From NCBI RefSeq assembly GCF_039536745.1, contig NZ_BAAAZE010000001.1:1-64000 (forward strand): a DNA stretch of 64,000 nucleotides, in the 5' to 3' direction. This stretch comes from Actimicrobium antarcticum. Lineage in GTDB: Bacteria > Pseudomonadota > Gammaproteobacteria > Burkholderiales > Burkholderiaceae_D. Below, in pieces: positions 17,621-26,267 of the stretch (positions are counted from its first letter, which is position 1; the number at the start of each line of letters is the position of its first letter). The notes under the pieces are model-generated. The model was not told where the DNA came from, ran no database searches, and worked only from the letters and a program-made list of their open reading frames with translations. The position numbers were made by a program, and so were the translations under genes.

Positions 17621-18460
17621 TCAGTGCAAATCGATGGTGTCGCTGGCGGCCATCAGCAGGCCGGACAGCGTGCGGCAGTGCTCGGAAAACGGCGGGGATA
17701 GGCGGTACGCCTCGGAGCGGTCGGTCTCCTCCAGCGGCACATCAGCAACGATGCGGCCGGGGCGCGCAGCCATCATCACCACCCGACTGGACAGAAACAC
17801 CGCTTCGTAGATGCTATGCGTAACAAACACCACCGTCAGCCCGGTGGACTGCCAGAGGGCGCGCAGGTCGGTGTCGAGCCTGTTGCGGGTGAACTCGTCC
17901 AGCGCGCCAAAGGGTTCGTCCATTAGCAGCACATCGGGCTGCGTGACCAGGGCACGGGCAATCGAGGTACGCATTTGCATGCCACCCGACAGCTCACGCG
18001 GATAGGCGTGGCCAAACTTTGCCAGACCGACCTGCGCCAGGGCTTTCCCGACCCGTGCGTCGGATTCGACGCGCGGCACTTTTTGCAGGTCCAGCGGCAG
18101 GCGCACATTGGCCGCCACGGTGGCCCAGGGCATGAGCGTGGCCTCCTGGAACACCATGGCCGAGGTCAGGCCCGACTTGGCAGGCGTATCCGCCCCGGCC
18201 CAGCGGATGTGACCATGGCTGGGCTCCTCCAGCCCGGCAAACATCTTGAGCAGGGTGCTCTTGCCGCAGCCCGAGGGGCCGAGCAGCGAGACAAAGTCGC
18301 CGCGCTGAATGCGCAGGCTCATGCGCGCCAGCGCGTGGGTACCGTTGCCATATGTCTTCTCGACCTTGTTAGCGTGCAGCACGGTTTTGGCATCGGGCAT
18401 CTGCAGGGCCGGGACCTGTTCGTCCACGGCAAGCGTATCGGTGCTGGTTTTCATGAGCAT
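17621..18460 (-). CDS. ABC transporter ATPase, SsuB/TauB/ThiZ type
   Basis: 279-residue nucleotide-binding subunit: Walker A GPSGCGKST, Q-loop FQEATLMPW, signature LSGGMQMR, Walker B VLLMDEPFGALDE and H-loop VTHSIYEAV. The ATG at 18460 is selected because AAGGAG is 5 bp upstream; an in-frame GTG at 18466 overlaps that ribosome site, and a second ATG is two codons later. It starts 2 bp after the Rieske oxygenase stop, so the oxygenase and transporter are clearly co-transcribed. Confidence 0.9.
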   Translation of the reverse strand: MLMKTSTDTLAVDEQVPALQMPDAKTVLHANKVEKTYGNGTHALARMSLRIQRGDFVSLLGPSGCGKSTLLKMFAGLEEPSHGHIRWAGADTPAKSGLTSAMVFQEATLMPWATVAANVRLPLDLQKVPRVESDARVGKALAQVGLAKFGHAYPRELSGGMQMRTSIARALVTQPDVLLMDEPFGALDEFTRNRLDTDLRALWQSTGLTVVFVTHSIYEAVFLSSRVVMMAARPGRIVADVPLEETDRSEAYRLSPPFSEHCRTLSGLLMAASDTIDLH

Positions 18461-18462
18461 GC

Positions 18463-19530
18463 TCACTCCTTCACGAGGGCTTCGGGGTAAATCGGCACCA
18501 CGGTGCGGCTGTTGCCTGCGTGTATTTCCACTTCGCCATGCGCGGTCAATACGTCCATCAGCATGCGCCGGATCAGCAGGCCGGGCTTGTCGGAGGGCAT
18601 GTGGAATTCCTGGCGGCGACGCGTGTCGATGCAGGTGTCGAAATCGGTGGCTTCGAGGATGTCGCGGTCTTCGGCGGTGATTGCCGCGTCCCAGTCAATC
18701 AGCTCCTGCGCGCTGCACTGTTCTTCGGTGTCGCTGCGGTACAGCCACTGCACCAGCATCAGGCGGTCGTCGCTGATGGGGGTGGCGCAGTTGTAGATGA
18801 TGTGGTCGATGCCGCTGTCGGGATAGCGGCAGCCAAAGCGGCGCGAAAACGGCAGGTAGTACTTGTTGGTCAGGTGGCGCGTGGTGGTGGGCGTGGTGGC
18901 ACCAGTGACGCGGTGACCTGCGGGCGGATTGTTGATGGGGATCAGCGTTTCGCCCTCAAAGCCGAAGTCGGTTTCCACCAGTTCGTATTTTTGCGGTACG
19001 GGCTGGTTCAGGATGCCGAAGTTAGCCTTGTGCACAAAGCTGAAGTGCGAGTTGTCGAACGAGTTTTCCATCACGCGTACCGGGCTGGTTTTCCACTCTT
19101 CGTAAAACTGGAAGATGCGGCGGTAGCCGGGGGCACCGTCTTCCGGAAAGTGCGGGATCGGGCGCAGCGGGTCTTCCAGCGCAACCCACACGTAGCCGTA
19201 TTTTTCCTGGCAATGGAAGGACGGCACCTTGGCACCGGCGGGGATGGCGGCGTCGGGGTTTTGCGGTATCCGCACGCAGCTTCCGCTGCAGTCATAGGTC
19301 CAGCCGTGGTAGCCGCAGACGATGTTGTCGCCTTCGACAACACCTTTGGAGAGCCTGGCCGTGCGGTGGCAGCAGCGGTCGCGCAGGGCGGCCGGTTCGC
19401 CATTGGTTTTTTTCCACAGCACCAGGTTTTCACCCAGCAGCGTGAAGGGCTTCGGGCCATCGTCGAGATGGCTGATGGGCATGAGTGCGTACCAGAAGCG
19501 GCGCAGAACGGGTTGTTGAGTGACCAGCAT
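18463..19530 (-). CDS. Rieske non-heme iron oxygenase, catalytic subunit
   Basis: 355 residues. The Rieske 2Fe-2S site is Cys53-Cys54-His55 (CxH) and Cys72-Gly-Tyr-His75 (CxxH). The mononuclear iron site is Asp159-xx-His162-xxxx-His167 (DNSHFSFVH). The size and motif pattern fit the vanillate demethylase/dicamba demethylase/phenoxybenzoate group, which hydroxylate or demethylate aromatic or heterocyclic acids. GGAGAG precedes the ATG. No ferredoxin or flavin reductase partner is encoded in the cluster, so electrons must come from a protein encoded elsewhere. It is sandwiched between the genes for the binding protein and the ABC ATPase. Confidence 0.9.
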   Translation of the reverse strand: MLVTQQPVLRRFWYALMPISHLDDGPKPFTLLGENLVLWKKTNGEPAALRDRCCHRTARLSKGVVEGDNIVCGYHGWTYDCSGSCVRIPQNPDAAIPAGAKVPSFHCQEKYGYVWVALEDPLRPIPHFPEDGAPGYRRIFQFYEEWKTSPVRVMENSFDNSHFSFVHKANFGILNQPVPQKYELVETDFGFEGETLIPINNPPAGHRVTGATTPTTTRHLTNKYYLPFSRRFGCRYPDSGIDHIIYNCATPISDDRLMLVQWLYRSDTEEQCSAQELIDWDAAITAEDRDILEATDFDTCIDTRRRQEFHMPSDKPGLLIRRMLMDVLTAHGEVEIHAGNSRTVVPIYPEALVKE

Positions 19531-19648
19531 GGTTCTCTCCAGATTGGCTGCTTCGCTTTTTTGCGCAGCGGAGCAGCACTGGCCGGCGCGCCACTATGGT
19601 CGCCTTCGCCAGCAGGAACAACGATCAGACGGGTTCAGTGTTCAGTGT

Positions 19649-20635
19649 TCAGGGCATGACCTTGAGGTCTTTGACGAACTGCGTGGTGTAGGCTTTCTTC
19701 CAGTCGGTGTCGGCCTTCAGCAAGCCGGCACCCACCATGAAGTCATACGTCTGCTTCCAGCGCGCATCGGTCATGACACCGGCGCCCAGTTTGGTGGCGT
19801 CGCCACCGTCAAACACCTTGAGTTCTTTCATGCGCTGGATGGCAAAGGTGATTTGCTCATCATCCATTTTGGGGTTGTCCTGCTTGATGAGCACATTGCC
19901 TGCTGCCGGGTTGGCCAGATAGGCTTTCCAGCCTTCGATGCTGGCGCGTACGAAGCGTTGCACCAGATCGGGTTTCTCTGCCACCAGTTTGGTGGTGGCC
20001 ACGATGGTGGTGCCGTAGGGCGGGTAACCTTCATCGGCAAACAGGAAAAACTTTGTTTTTACGCCCGCCTTGTTGGCCTGGTAGGGCTCGGACGAGGGAT
20101 AGGCCTGTTGTACCGTATTGGGATCGGCAAAGAAAGGCTGCAGGTTGAAGGTGTAGGGGCGTGCCTGTGCTTCGGCGTAGCCGTATTTGGCTTTCATCCA
20201 CGGCCACCAGGTGGGGCGACCCGAGGTGGACACCAATATGGTCTTGGTCTTCAGATCGCCCAGGCCGTTGACGTTCTCGTGTGTCATCAGGCCTTGCAGA
20301 TCTTTCTGGAAGGACGTGGCTACCGTCGTCACTGGCAAGCCCTGTTCCAGAGACTTGAGCACCTGCAAGTCGTAACCCATGATGAAGTCGGCCTGGCCTG
20401 CGGTCAGCAGTTGCATGCCATTGACCTGGGGGCCGCCCATTTTGATGGTGACATCCAGACCATGCTTTTTGTAGATGCCTGCGGCCACTGCCTGATAGAA
20501 GCCTCCGTGTTCGGCTTGCGCGTACCAGGAGGTGAGGAAAGTCACCTTGTCCTGCGCCAGGCTAGCGGTCGACAGGGTCACCAGTGCGATAGCGCAGGTG
20601 AGGCGGGTGAGCTGTTGTGTCAGTTTGCGTTGCAT
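19649..20635 (-). CDS. ABC transporter substrate-binding protein, NMT1/THI5 type
   Basis: 328-residue periplasmic protein. The signal peptide is residues 1-24 (cleavage after STASLA), then VTFLTSWYAQAEHGGFYQA, the THI5/NMT1 opening typical of binding proteins for pyrimidines, sulfonates, riboflavin or related compounds. The ATG at 20635 follows TGGAGAAATTGACA; an in-frame extension to 20743 is not protein-like. It is the first gene of the oxygenase/transporter operon, with 118 bp before the Rieske gene that contain a short tandem GTTCAGT repeat (about 19635-19655). Confidence 0.87.
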   Translation of the reverse strand: MQRKLTQQLTRLTCAIALVTLSTASLAQDKVTFLTSWYAQAEHGGFYQAVAAGIYKKHGLDVTIKMGGPQVNGMQLLTAGQADFIMGYDLQVLKSLEQGLPVTTVATSFQKDLQGLMTHENVNGLGDLKTKTILVSTSGRPTWWPWMKAKYGYAEAQARPYTFNLQPFFADPNTVQQAYPSSEPYQANKAGVKTKFFLFADEGYPPYGTTIVATTKLVAEKPDLVQRFVRASIEGWKAYLANPAAGNVLIKQDNPKMDDEQITFAIQRMKELKVFDGGDATKLGAGVMTDARWKQTYDFMVGAGLLKADTDWKKAYTTQFVKDLKVMP

Positions 20636-21042
20636 TGTCAATTTCTCCAGAGTTGATATGGAAAGACGACAGTGCCGGGCCAGAGACAGCCGGAAGGCTG
20701 CCAGTCTCTGCTGTACTCGCACCATCAAACGGCGCAAACACAAATGCTGAAGGACCGAACCTCAGCATGCGACGGCACTAGCGTCACCAGAGCAATGACC
20801 GATAACCTGGGACGGGTGCCCGGCGGTTACTGACAGCTTCTACTCTTGAAGATTACTATGCAAAGTTTGTGCCAGGCAATTTACGGGGTATCCAGCCTGC
20901 GGTTCACCAAAATGAGGATGAATGGCCGGATGACCATCGCCTCAAAGCGAGGCGGTTCGCCCCAGGAATTGGCGGACACGCTGAGTGTTGCGGTTCTTGG
21001 CACGGATGCAAAGGTCGCTACCTAGCGTGATCATCGGCAGAT

Positions 21043-21078
21043 AAAAAGAAATGCTGTTCAGGTTGCACTGAACGGCAT
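21043..21078 (-). terminator. Second hairpin downstream of the parvulin gene
   Basis: Inverted repeat ATGCTGTTCAG / CTGAACGGCAT (one mismatch) with a 6-nt loop, next to an A-rich stretch that reads as a U-rich tract on the minus strand. It is almost the same stem as the ltaE terminator at 29-62. It may act as a back-up terminator behind 21111-21134. Confidence 0.65.
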
Positions 21079-21110
21079 TACCGAATGTCGGGATGACCAT
21101 ACCGTTCCCC

Positions 21111-21134
21111 AAAAAAAAGCGCTCCGAAGAGCGC
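21111..21134 (-). terminator. Rho-independent terminator of the SelO-MsrB-YciB-BolA-parvulin operon
   Basis: Stem GCGCTC / GAGCGC closing a CGAA loop, flanked by eight A residues that give a U8 tract on the minus strand. It lies 26 bp beyond the stop of the parvulin gene. Confidence 0.85.
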
Positions 21135-21159
21135 TCTCTGTTGCTGGCTGAACGACGAC

Positions 21160-21936
21160 TTATTGAACTTTGGCCTTGGCGCGCAGTTCCTGCTGATATT
21201 CCTGCAGTTTTTTCTGTTGCAGGCTTTCGCTGATCTGTGGCTTGACTTCTTCCAGCGCCGGCACTTTTGCTGCGCGGGTGTCTTCAAGCTTGATGACGTG
21301 GTAACCGAACTGGGTTTTGACCGGGGTTTCCGTGTACGAACCTTTTGCCAGGCCGACCATCGCATCCGAGAACGGCTTCACGAACGAAGCAGGGGAGGCC
21401 CAGTCCAGATCGCCACCATTGGCAGCCGAACCTGGATCTTTTGATGCCTTGGCCAGCTCTTCGAACTTGGCGCCGCCTTTGAGCTTGACGATGATGGCTT
21501 TTGCTTCGTCTTCTTTTTCTACAAGGATATGGCGGGCGCGGTATTCCTTGTCGCCAGCGGTTGCCTTGAACTTGTCGTATTCGGCTTTGATCTCGGCGTC
21601 GCTGACTGGATGCTTTTTAACGTAGTCGGCGACCAGTGCGCGGATGACCAGTGACTGGCGGGCGATTTCGAGTTGGGTTTTGACGTCGGCTGAATTACCC
21701 AGGCCAAGTTTGTCGGCTTCCTGAACCAGTACTTCGCGATTGATCAGTTCTTCCTTGACCATCTTGCGCAGTTCTGGTGTATCGGCTTGTCCCTGGGTAG
21801 CCGCTTGTTTGGCCATCAGGTCAGCACGGCTGGATGGAATGGCTTTGCCATTCACGACGGCGATGTTCTGTGCCATCGCCGGGAGTGCGGCTACAGCGAG
21901 AAGCAGTACAAGCAAACGGGCAGGTTTCAAAGTCAT
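21160..21936 (-). CDS. Periplasmic parvulin-type peptidyl-prolyl isomerase
   Basis: 258 residues with a signal peptide (cleavage about AMA-QN, residue 22), an N-terminal SurA-like helical region, and a PpiC rotamase domain at about 130-235 (RARHILVEKEDEAKAI, GGDLDWASPASFVKPF, VKTQFGYHVIKLED). It catalyses prolyl cis/trans isomerisation of exported proteins. Last gene of a minus-strand operon that begins no later than selO. Confidence 0.92.
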   Translation of the reverse strand: MTLKPARLLVLLLAVAALPAMAQNIAVVNGKAIPSSRADLMAKQAATQGQADTPELRKMVKEELINREVLVQEADKLGLGNSADVKTQLEIARQSLVIRALVADYVKKHPVSDAEIKAEYDKFKATAGDKEYRARHILVEKEDEAKAIIVKLKGGAKFEELAKASKDPGSAANGGDLDWASPASFVKPFSDAMVGLAKGSYTETPVKTQFGYHVIKLEDTRAAKVPALEEVKPQISESLQQKKLQEYQQELRAKAKVQ

Positions 21937-22008
21937 TATCAGTTCCTAAAATGGAAAATAAAAAGTGGATGTTAAGGTGTGTTGCGGAAGTCGATACCGC
22001 CATCAAAT

Positions 22009-22290
22009 TCAGGTCGCGTGGATTGCCTCGGAAGGGGTTTCGACGCTCAGTGCGAGTGCGTGGATTTCGTGCTGCATCATATCGCGAAGGCAATCATACA
22101 CGAGCCGGTGGCGGTTCACGCGTGACTCGTTCTCAAAACGCGACGACACCAGATGCAATCGGTAATGGCTCCCGCCGGAGGCTGCGCCGGCATGCCCGGC
22201 ATGCGCAGCAGATTCATCCACCAGTTGACAAACCGTTGGTGAAAAGGTTTCAAGCAGACGTGCCTTGATGCGGGTTTCGCGGTCGCTCAT
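22009..22290 (-). CDS. bolA: BolA family protein
   Basis: 93 residues with the BolA fold; conserved features are the N-terminal IKARLLETFSP and C-terminal RHRLVYDCLRDMM. BolA proteins pair with monothiol glutaredoxins in Fe-S handling and influence cell shape under stress. An alanine/glycine/histidine insertion (AAHAGHAGAASGG) lies between the first helix and the strand. The start overlaps the yciB stop by 4 bp (ATGA). Confidence 0.92.
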   Translation of the reverse strand: MSDRETRIKARLLETFSPTVCQLVDESAAHAGHAGAASGGSHYRLHLVSSRFENESRVNRHRLVYDCLRDMMQHEIHALALSVETPSEAIHAT

Positions 22291-22907
22291 TTTGGCTCCT
22301 GCATGTGTTTGGACAAGAACAGGCTCTGCGCCAGGATGAACAGGAACATCAATCCCATGCCGCCAAACAACTTGAAATTAACCCAGGTCGCGGTCGAAAA
22401 AGTGAACGCCACATACAGGTTCAGGAATCCCATGACGACAAAGAATATCGCCCATGAGACACCCAGTCGTGTCCACACCGCAGCGGGCAAGTCGACCTGC
22501 TCGCCCATCATGGTCTTGATGAGGTTTTTCTTCATCACGAACTGGCTGACCAGGAAGACGGCAGCAAATGCCCAGTACAGCACCGTGGGTTTCCATTTGA
22601 TGAAAGTTTCGTTATGAAAATAAATGGTCGCGCCACCAAACACGCCGACGATCAACAGCGAGACCCAGAGCATGACATCGATCTTTTTGCGACGCGCCAG
22701 CAGCCAGCCGATCTGGGCGAGCGTGGCAACAATGACCACCGTCGTGGCGAGCAGGATAGGCGCCTGGGCTGCGGTCACCACGCCGCCAGAAACCAGTCCC
22801 GACAGATACTGGCTTGCCAGTTCTTGCGCGGCGACCACGTTGCTCTCGCCCCATTTGAACATGGCGAAGAAAAGGATTACCGGGAACAGGTCAAACAGAA
22901 ACTTCAT
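22287..22907 (-). CDS. yciB: Inner membrane-spanning protein YciB (septation protein A)
   Basis: 206-residue inner-membrane protein (also called IspZ or septation protein A) with about five transmembrane helices, beginning MKFLFDLFPVILFFAMFKWG. Homologues affect cell-envelope synthesis and septation. The ATG at 22907 overlaps the msrB stop by 4 bp, and its own stop overlaps the bolA start. Confidence 0.93.
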   Translation of the reverse strand: MKFLFDLFPVILFFAMFKWGESNVVAAQELASQYLSGLVSGGVVTAAQAPILLATTVVIVATLAQIGWLLARRKKIDVMLWVSLLIVGVFGGATIYFHNETFIKWKPTVLYWAFAAVFLVSQFVMKKNLIKTMMGEQVDLPAAVWTRLGVSWAIFFVVMGFLNLYVAFTFSTATWVNFKLFGGMGLMFLFILAQSLFLSKHMQEPK

Positions 22908-23338
22908 GCTGGCTTCTCGTGGTGGGTATCGGCAAGGGTATCCGGAGTGGACTCGAAACTGAGCGAGGCGGAGTTGATGCAGTAACGCAAACCGGTAGGC
23001 TTTGGCCCATCCGGAAACACATGTCCGAGGTGCGCATCGCAAACATTGCAGATGATCTCGGTACGCGCCATGCCGTGGCTGCGGTCCACCACTTCCTTGA
23101 CATTGTCCGGATTGAGCGCCTTGAAATAGCTGGGCCAGCCACAGCCCGAATCGAACTTGGCATCGGATTCGAACAGCGGTGTCTTGCAGCACACGCACGT
23201 ATAGATGCCCTGTTCGTGGTGATCCCAGAAGCGGCCGGTAAAGGCGCGCTCGGTGGCAGCATGGCGGGTTACTTCATAGTCCATTGGCGCCAGCGCGGCA
23301 CGCCATTCGGCATCGGTTTTTACGACTTTGTTTGTCAT
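22904..23338 (-). CDS. msrB: Peptide-methionine (R)-S-oxide reductase MsrB
   Basis: 144-residue repair enzyme for methionine-R-sulfoxide. Zinc-binding pairs are Cys48/Cys51 and Cys97/Cys100; the catalytic cysteine is Cys120 in RYCINSASL. The ATG at 23338 overlaps the selO stop (ATGA), and its stop overlaps the yciB start, so four genes form a chain of coupled reading frames. No export signal is seen, so it is cytosolic. Confidence 0.95.
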   Translation of the reverse strand: MTNKVVKTDAEWRAALAPMDYEVTRHAATERAFTGRFWDHHEQGIYTCVCCKTPLFESDAKFDSGCGWPSYFKALNPDNVKEVVDRSHGMARTEIICNVCDAHLGHVFPDGPKPTGLRYCINSASLSFESTPDTLADTHHEKPA

Positions 23339-24837
23339 GATGAGCAACTCACTTCCAGTTGGCTGGCCCAGTCGGGTGGCAGGGCCGCGTAGGCTTCGTG
23401 TTCCGGTTGGTCGTCAAACGGCTTTTCCAGAATGGCGAGCAGTTTGGCAATTTCCGAAAAATCCTTTGCCTCGGCTTTTTCGATCGCCACTTGCGCAAGA
23501 TAATTCCGGAGTACGTATTTGGGGTTGACTGCGTGCATTGCAAGACGGCGATCTGCATCGGTCCGGTCTTCAGTCTGCAGTCTTGTGCGGTACTGGAGTG
23601 CCCAGGCATCAAAGGCGGTGCGGTCGATGAACAGATCGCGCAACGGTGCGTCGGTGGCCGGGTTGTTCATCTGCAGTTCGCCGAGCCTGCGGAAAAATAA
23701 CGTGAAATCGACGTGACTGGCTTGCAGTATCGCAAACAGGCTATCGATCAACAAGCTGTCGTCAGCCTGTTGCGTGGTCAGTCCCAACTTGGCGTGCAGC
23801 AGCGCGGCCATTTTGGCGTCGTATTCCGGTTTGAAGCCTGCCAGCGCGGCTTCGGTATCCTCGACCGTGCCGATCAATGGCAGCATGGCCTGGCCGAGCG
23901 CAAAGCAATTCCAGTGGGCGATCTGTGGCTGCATGCTGTACGCGTAGCGTCCTTGCTGGTCGGTGTGATTGCAGATATGGCCAGCATCGAAGGCTTCCAT
24001 GAAGCCGAACGGACCGTAATCCAGTGTCAGTCCAAGGATCGACATATTGTCCGTATTCATCACGCCATGCATGAAGCCAACCGCCTGCCAGTGCGCCACC
24101 ATGTGGGCGGTGCGGCGCGTGACTTCGGCGAGCAAGGCGGCGTAGGGATTGGCTGCGTCGCGCAAGTCCGGGTACAGCTGGTCGATGACGTAATCACCGA
24201 GGATGCGCAACTGCTCCGGTTTTTTGTTGTAGAACCAATGTTCGAAGGAGCCAAAGCGAATGAAGCTCGGTGCCATGCGGGTTGCGACCGCAGTCGATTC
24301 CGGGGTTTCGCGCATGACCAGTTGGTCGGAGCCGGTCACGCACAACGCCCGCGTGGTCGGGATGCCGAGTCCGGCCATCGCTTCCGAACACAGGAACTCC
24401 CGAATCGAGGAGCGCAAGACGGCGCGGCCATCCCCCATGCGCGAGTACGGCGTCGGTCCGGCACCTTTGAGTTGCAGCTCCATGCGGGCTGGTGCCGGCT
24501 GGCCGGCCGCCGGCACATCGCCCAGCAGGATGGCGCGACCATCGCCCAGTTGACCAGCCCAGACGCCGAACTGATGCCCCGAATAAACGGCGGCAAGGGG
24601 TTGGGCATGGTCCGGTATCCGGTTGCCGGTGAAGGTCTCGATGAACTCGTCGGTGGAAAATTGGGCCGGGTCCAGATCAATCAATGCCGCTGCCGACGCG
24701 CTGGCACAGACCAGATACGGTTGCGGCAAGGCGGTCGGCTGCAAACGCATAAAAAACGGCGGCGGCAGCGCGGTGAACGCTGTGCTGAATGGCAGCGAGT
24801 CAACGCTGTGGTGCTGCAGGGGAAGCGGAGAATTCAT
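23335..24837 (-). CDS. selO: Protein adenylyltransferase SelO (YdiU family)
   Basis: 500-residue pseudokinase-fold enzyme that transfers AMP from ATP to protein hydroxyls; bacterial SelO is linked to redox homeostasis. Typical segments are YSGHQFGVWAGQLGDGRA, GAGPTPYSRMGDGRAVLRSS and MHGVMNTDNMSILGLTLDYGPFGF (nucleotide and metal site). The C-terminal end is EVSCSS, without a selenocysteine codon. The ATG at 24837 is chosen from homology; 24867 is an alternative. It lies 55 bp downstream of the serine hydrolase gene. Confidence 0.93.
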   Translation of the reverse strand: MNSPLPLQHHSVDSLPFSTAFTALPPPFFMRLQPTALPQPYLVCASASAAALIDLDPAQFSTDEFIETFTGNRIPDHAQPLAAVYSGHQFGVWAGQLGDGRAILLGDVPAAGQPAPARMELQLKGAGPTPYSRMGDGRAVLRSSIREFLCSEAMAGLGIPTTRALCVTGSDQLVMRETPESTAVATRMAPSFIRFGSFEHWFYNKKPEQLRILGDYVIDQLYPDLRDAANPYAALLAEVTRRTAHMVAHWQAVGFMHGVMNTDNMSILGLTLDYGPFGFMEAFDAGHICNHTDQQGRYAYSMQPQIAHWNCFALGQAMLPLIGTVEDTEAALAGFKPEYDAKMAALLHAKLGLTTQQADDSLLIDSLFAILQASHVDFTLFFRRLGELQMNNPATDAPLRDLFIDRTAFDAWALQYRTRLQTEDRTDADRRLAMHAVNPKYVLRNYLAQVAIEKAEAKDFSEIAKLLAILEKPFDDQPEHEAYAALPPDWASQLEVSCSS

Positions 24838-24892
24838 GGTTGTCGTGTGGATGCGGTTAGCCTGCATGGTAATGCAATCATTGCCATGCCGT

Positions 24893-26095
24893 TCAGGCCA
24901 GGCTGGCATGAACCAGATTGCGTACCAGCTGGCGATAGCGGTCGCGCTGCTCCGGCGCCTGCATCAGCCAGATCGCGATCAGGTCCTCTTTCGGGTCGAT
25001 CCAGAAGTAAGTGCCAGCCAGTCCGCTCCAGTGAAAGTCGCCCACCGAACCGGGTGTATAAGCTGCGCCGGTTGCGGTGCGCACGGCAAAGCCGAGTCCG
25101 AATCCGTAACCCGGCCCCGGCAAATACATCGCTGCGCTGCTGGCCTGATCCATCCCGACCAAGTGATCGCTGGTCATGAATTCCACCGTCTTGCGCGACA
25201 GCAGACGCACACCCTCCAGTTCGCCGCCATTGCGCATCATCCGCGCAAAGCGCAGGTAGTCGCGCGCGGTCGATACCAGGCCACCGCCACCAGACAGGAA
25301 GTCCGGTCGGCTGCGCACATCGATCAGGCGTACCGGCTGGCTGGTCACGGGATCAATCGCAAAGGGTTCGGCGATGCGGTGGTGCTGTTCCGGTGGCACC
25401 CAGAAACCGGTGTCGTGCATCTGCAGTGGCTGGAAAATCTGCTCCTCCAGATACACATCCAGCGTCTGTCCCGAAATCCGTTCGAGCAGTGCGCCCAGCA
25501 AATCGGTCGCACGGCTGTACTCCCAGGTCGTGCCGGGCTGAAACGCCAGCGGCAATGTAGCCAGGCACGCGATCAGTTTGGCATTGGTGACGTGGCGGCT
25601 TTCGATGCCACTGGCGGTGTAGGCCGACTTCACCAGTGTTGGCGCGCCAAATATCCCGTAGGTCAGTCCGGCGGTATGGCGCAGCAGATCCTGTATCGTC
25701 ATTTCGCGCTCGCAGGGCACAAGTTGCATGGTGCGACTGCCATCTGCGGCGACGGTTTCCTGCGCGACCTGCAGGTTGGCAAGCTCCGGCAGATAGTGCG
25801 AGACCGGCTCAGAAATCAGCAAGCGGCCTTGTTCGGCCAGCATCATGATGGCCACCGAGACGATCGGTTTGGTCATCGAATAAATCCGGAAAATCGCGTC
25901 GGTGGTCATCGCCACAGTGCCGTCAGGCCGCAAGCTGCCATAGGCTTTATCGAGACCGACCTTGCCGCCGCGTTCGACCAGCAATGTGGCGCCGGGGATG
26001 CGTCCGGCTGTGATTTCAGATTGAATCACGCGGTCGATGCGCGCCAGTGCGGCGTCGTTGAAAGCAGGTTGTTGAAGGTCATTGTCAGCGGGCAT
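24893..26095 (-). CDS. Serine hydrolase, beta-lactamase/esterase (class C) family
   Basis: 400 residues of the AmpC/EstB-like family. The nucleophile motif is Ser73-Met-Thr-Lys76 (SMTK), and the second motif is YSR (in TWEYSRATD). No signal peptide is obvious at the chosen start, so an esterase role in the cytoplasm is more likely than a periplasmic beta-lactamase. The ATG at 26095 has AAGGA 7 bp upstream; longer starts to 26188 look non-coding. The substrate is unknown. Divergent from the class II aldolase gene. Confidence 0.85.
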   Translation of the reverse strand: MPADNDLQQPAFNDAALARIDRVIQSEITAGRIPGATLLVERGGKVGLDKAYGSLRPDGTVAMTTDAIFRIYSMTKPIVSVAIMMLAEQGRLLISEPVSHYLPELANLQVAQETVAADGSRTMQLVPCEREMTIQDLLRHTAGLTYGIFGAPTLVKSAYTASGIESRHVTNAKLIACLATLPLAFQPGTTWEYSRATDLLGALLERISGQTLDVYLEEQIFQPLQMHDTGFWVPPEQHHRIAEPFAIDPVTSQPVRLIDVRSRPDFLSGGGGLVSTARDYLRFARMMRNGGELEGVRLLSRKTVEFMTSDHLVGMDQASSAAMYLPGPGYGFGLGFAVRTATGAAYTPGSVGDFHWSGLAGTYFWIDPKEDLIAIWLMQAPEQRDRYRQLVRNLVHASLA

Positions 26096-26267
26096 GGTCA
26101 TCCTTGGCAGAGGTGCATTGATCGACTTGGTTCGTGTACATTGCATTGCAAGCGGCGTACGGATCAGGAGACCCAGCAGCAGGCACATCCCGATTGCGGA
26201 AACTACTTAGCCATCACAATAAATGGGCAACGCATGCTATGTTGCCTTAAAAATAGAGGAGACACGA

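Larger units (their letters stand above)
20636..21159. other. Intergenic region upstream of the binding-protein operon
   Basis: 524 bp between the start of the binding-protein operon and the end of the parvulin gene. The right part carries two minus-strand terminator-like hairpins (21051-21078 and 21111-21134). The remainder probably contains the promoter of the operon. I see no convincing gene in it on either strand. Confidence 0.5.

Noticed and set aside
18520..20656. Two long plus-strand frames opposite the Rieske and binding-protein genes
   Set aside because: They have shadow composition (Val/Gly/His/Ala runs) and lie fully inside genes with clear catalytic motifs and ribosome sites on the minus strand.
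23335..23400. Possible selenocysteine codon at the SelO C-terminus
   Set aside because: Eukaryotic and some bacterial SelO proteins end with selenocysteine, but here the tail is EVSCSS followed by the TGA that overlaps the msrB start; no SECIS-like hairpin was recognised, and the TGA works as the stop.
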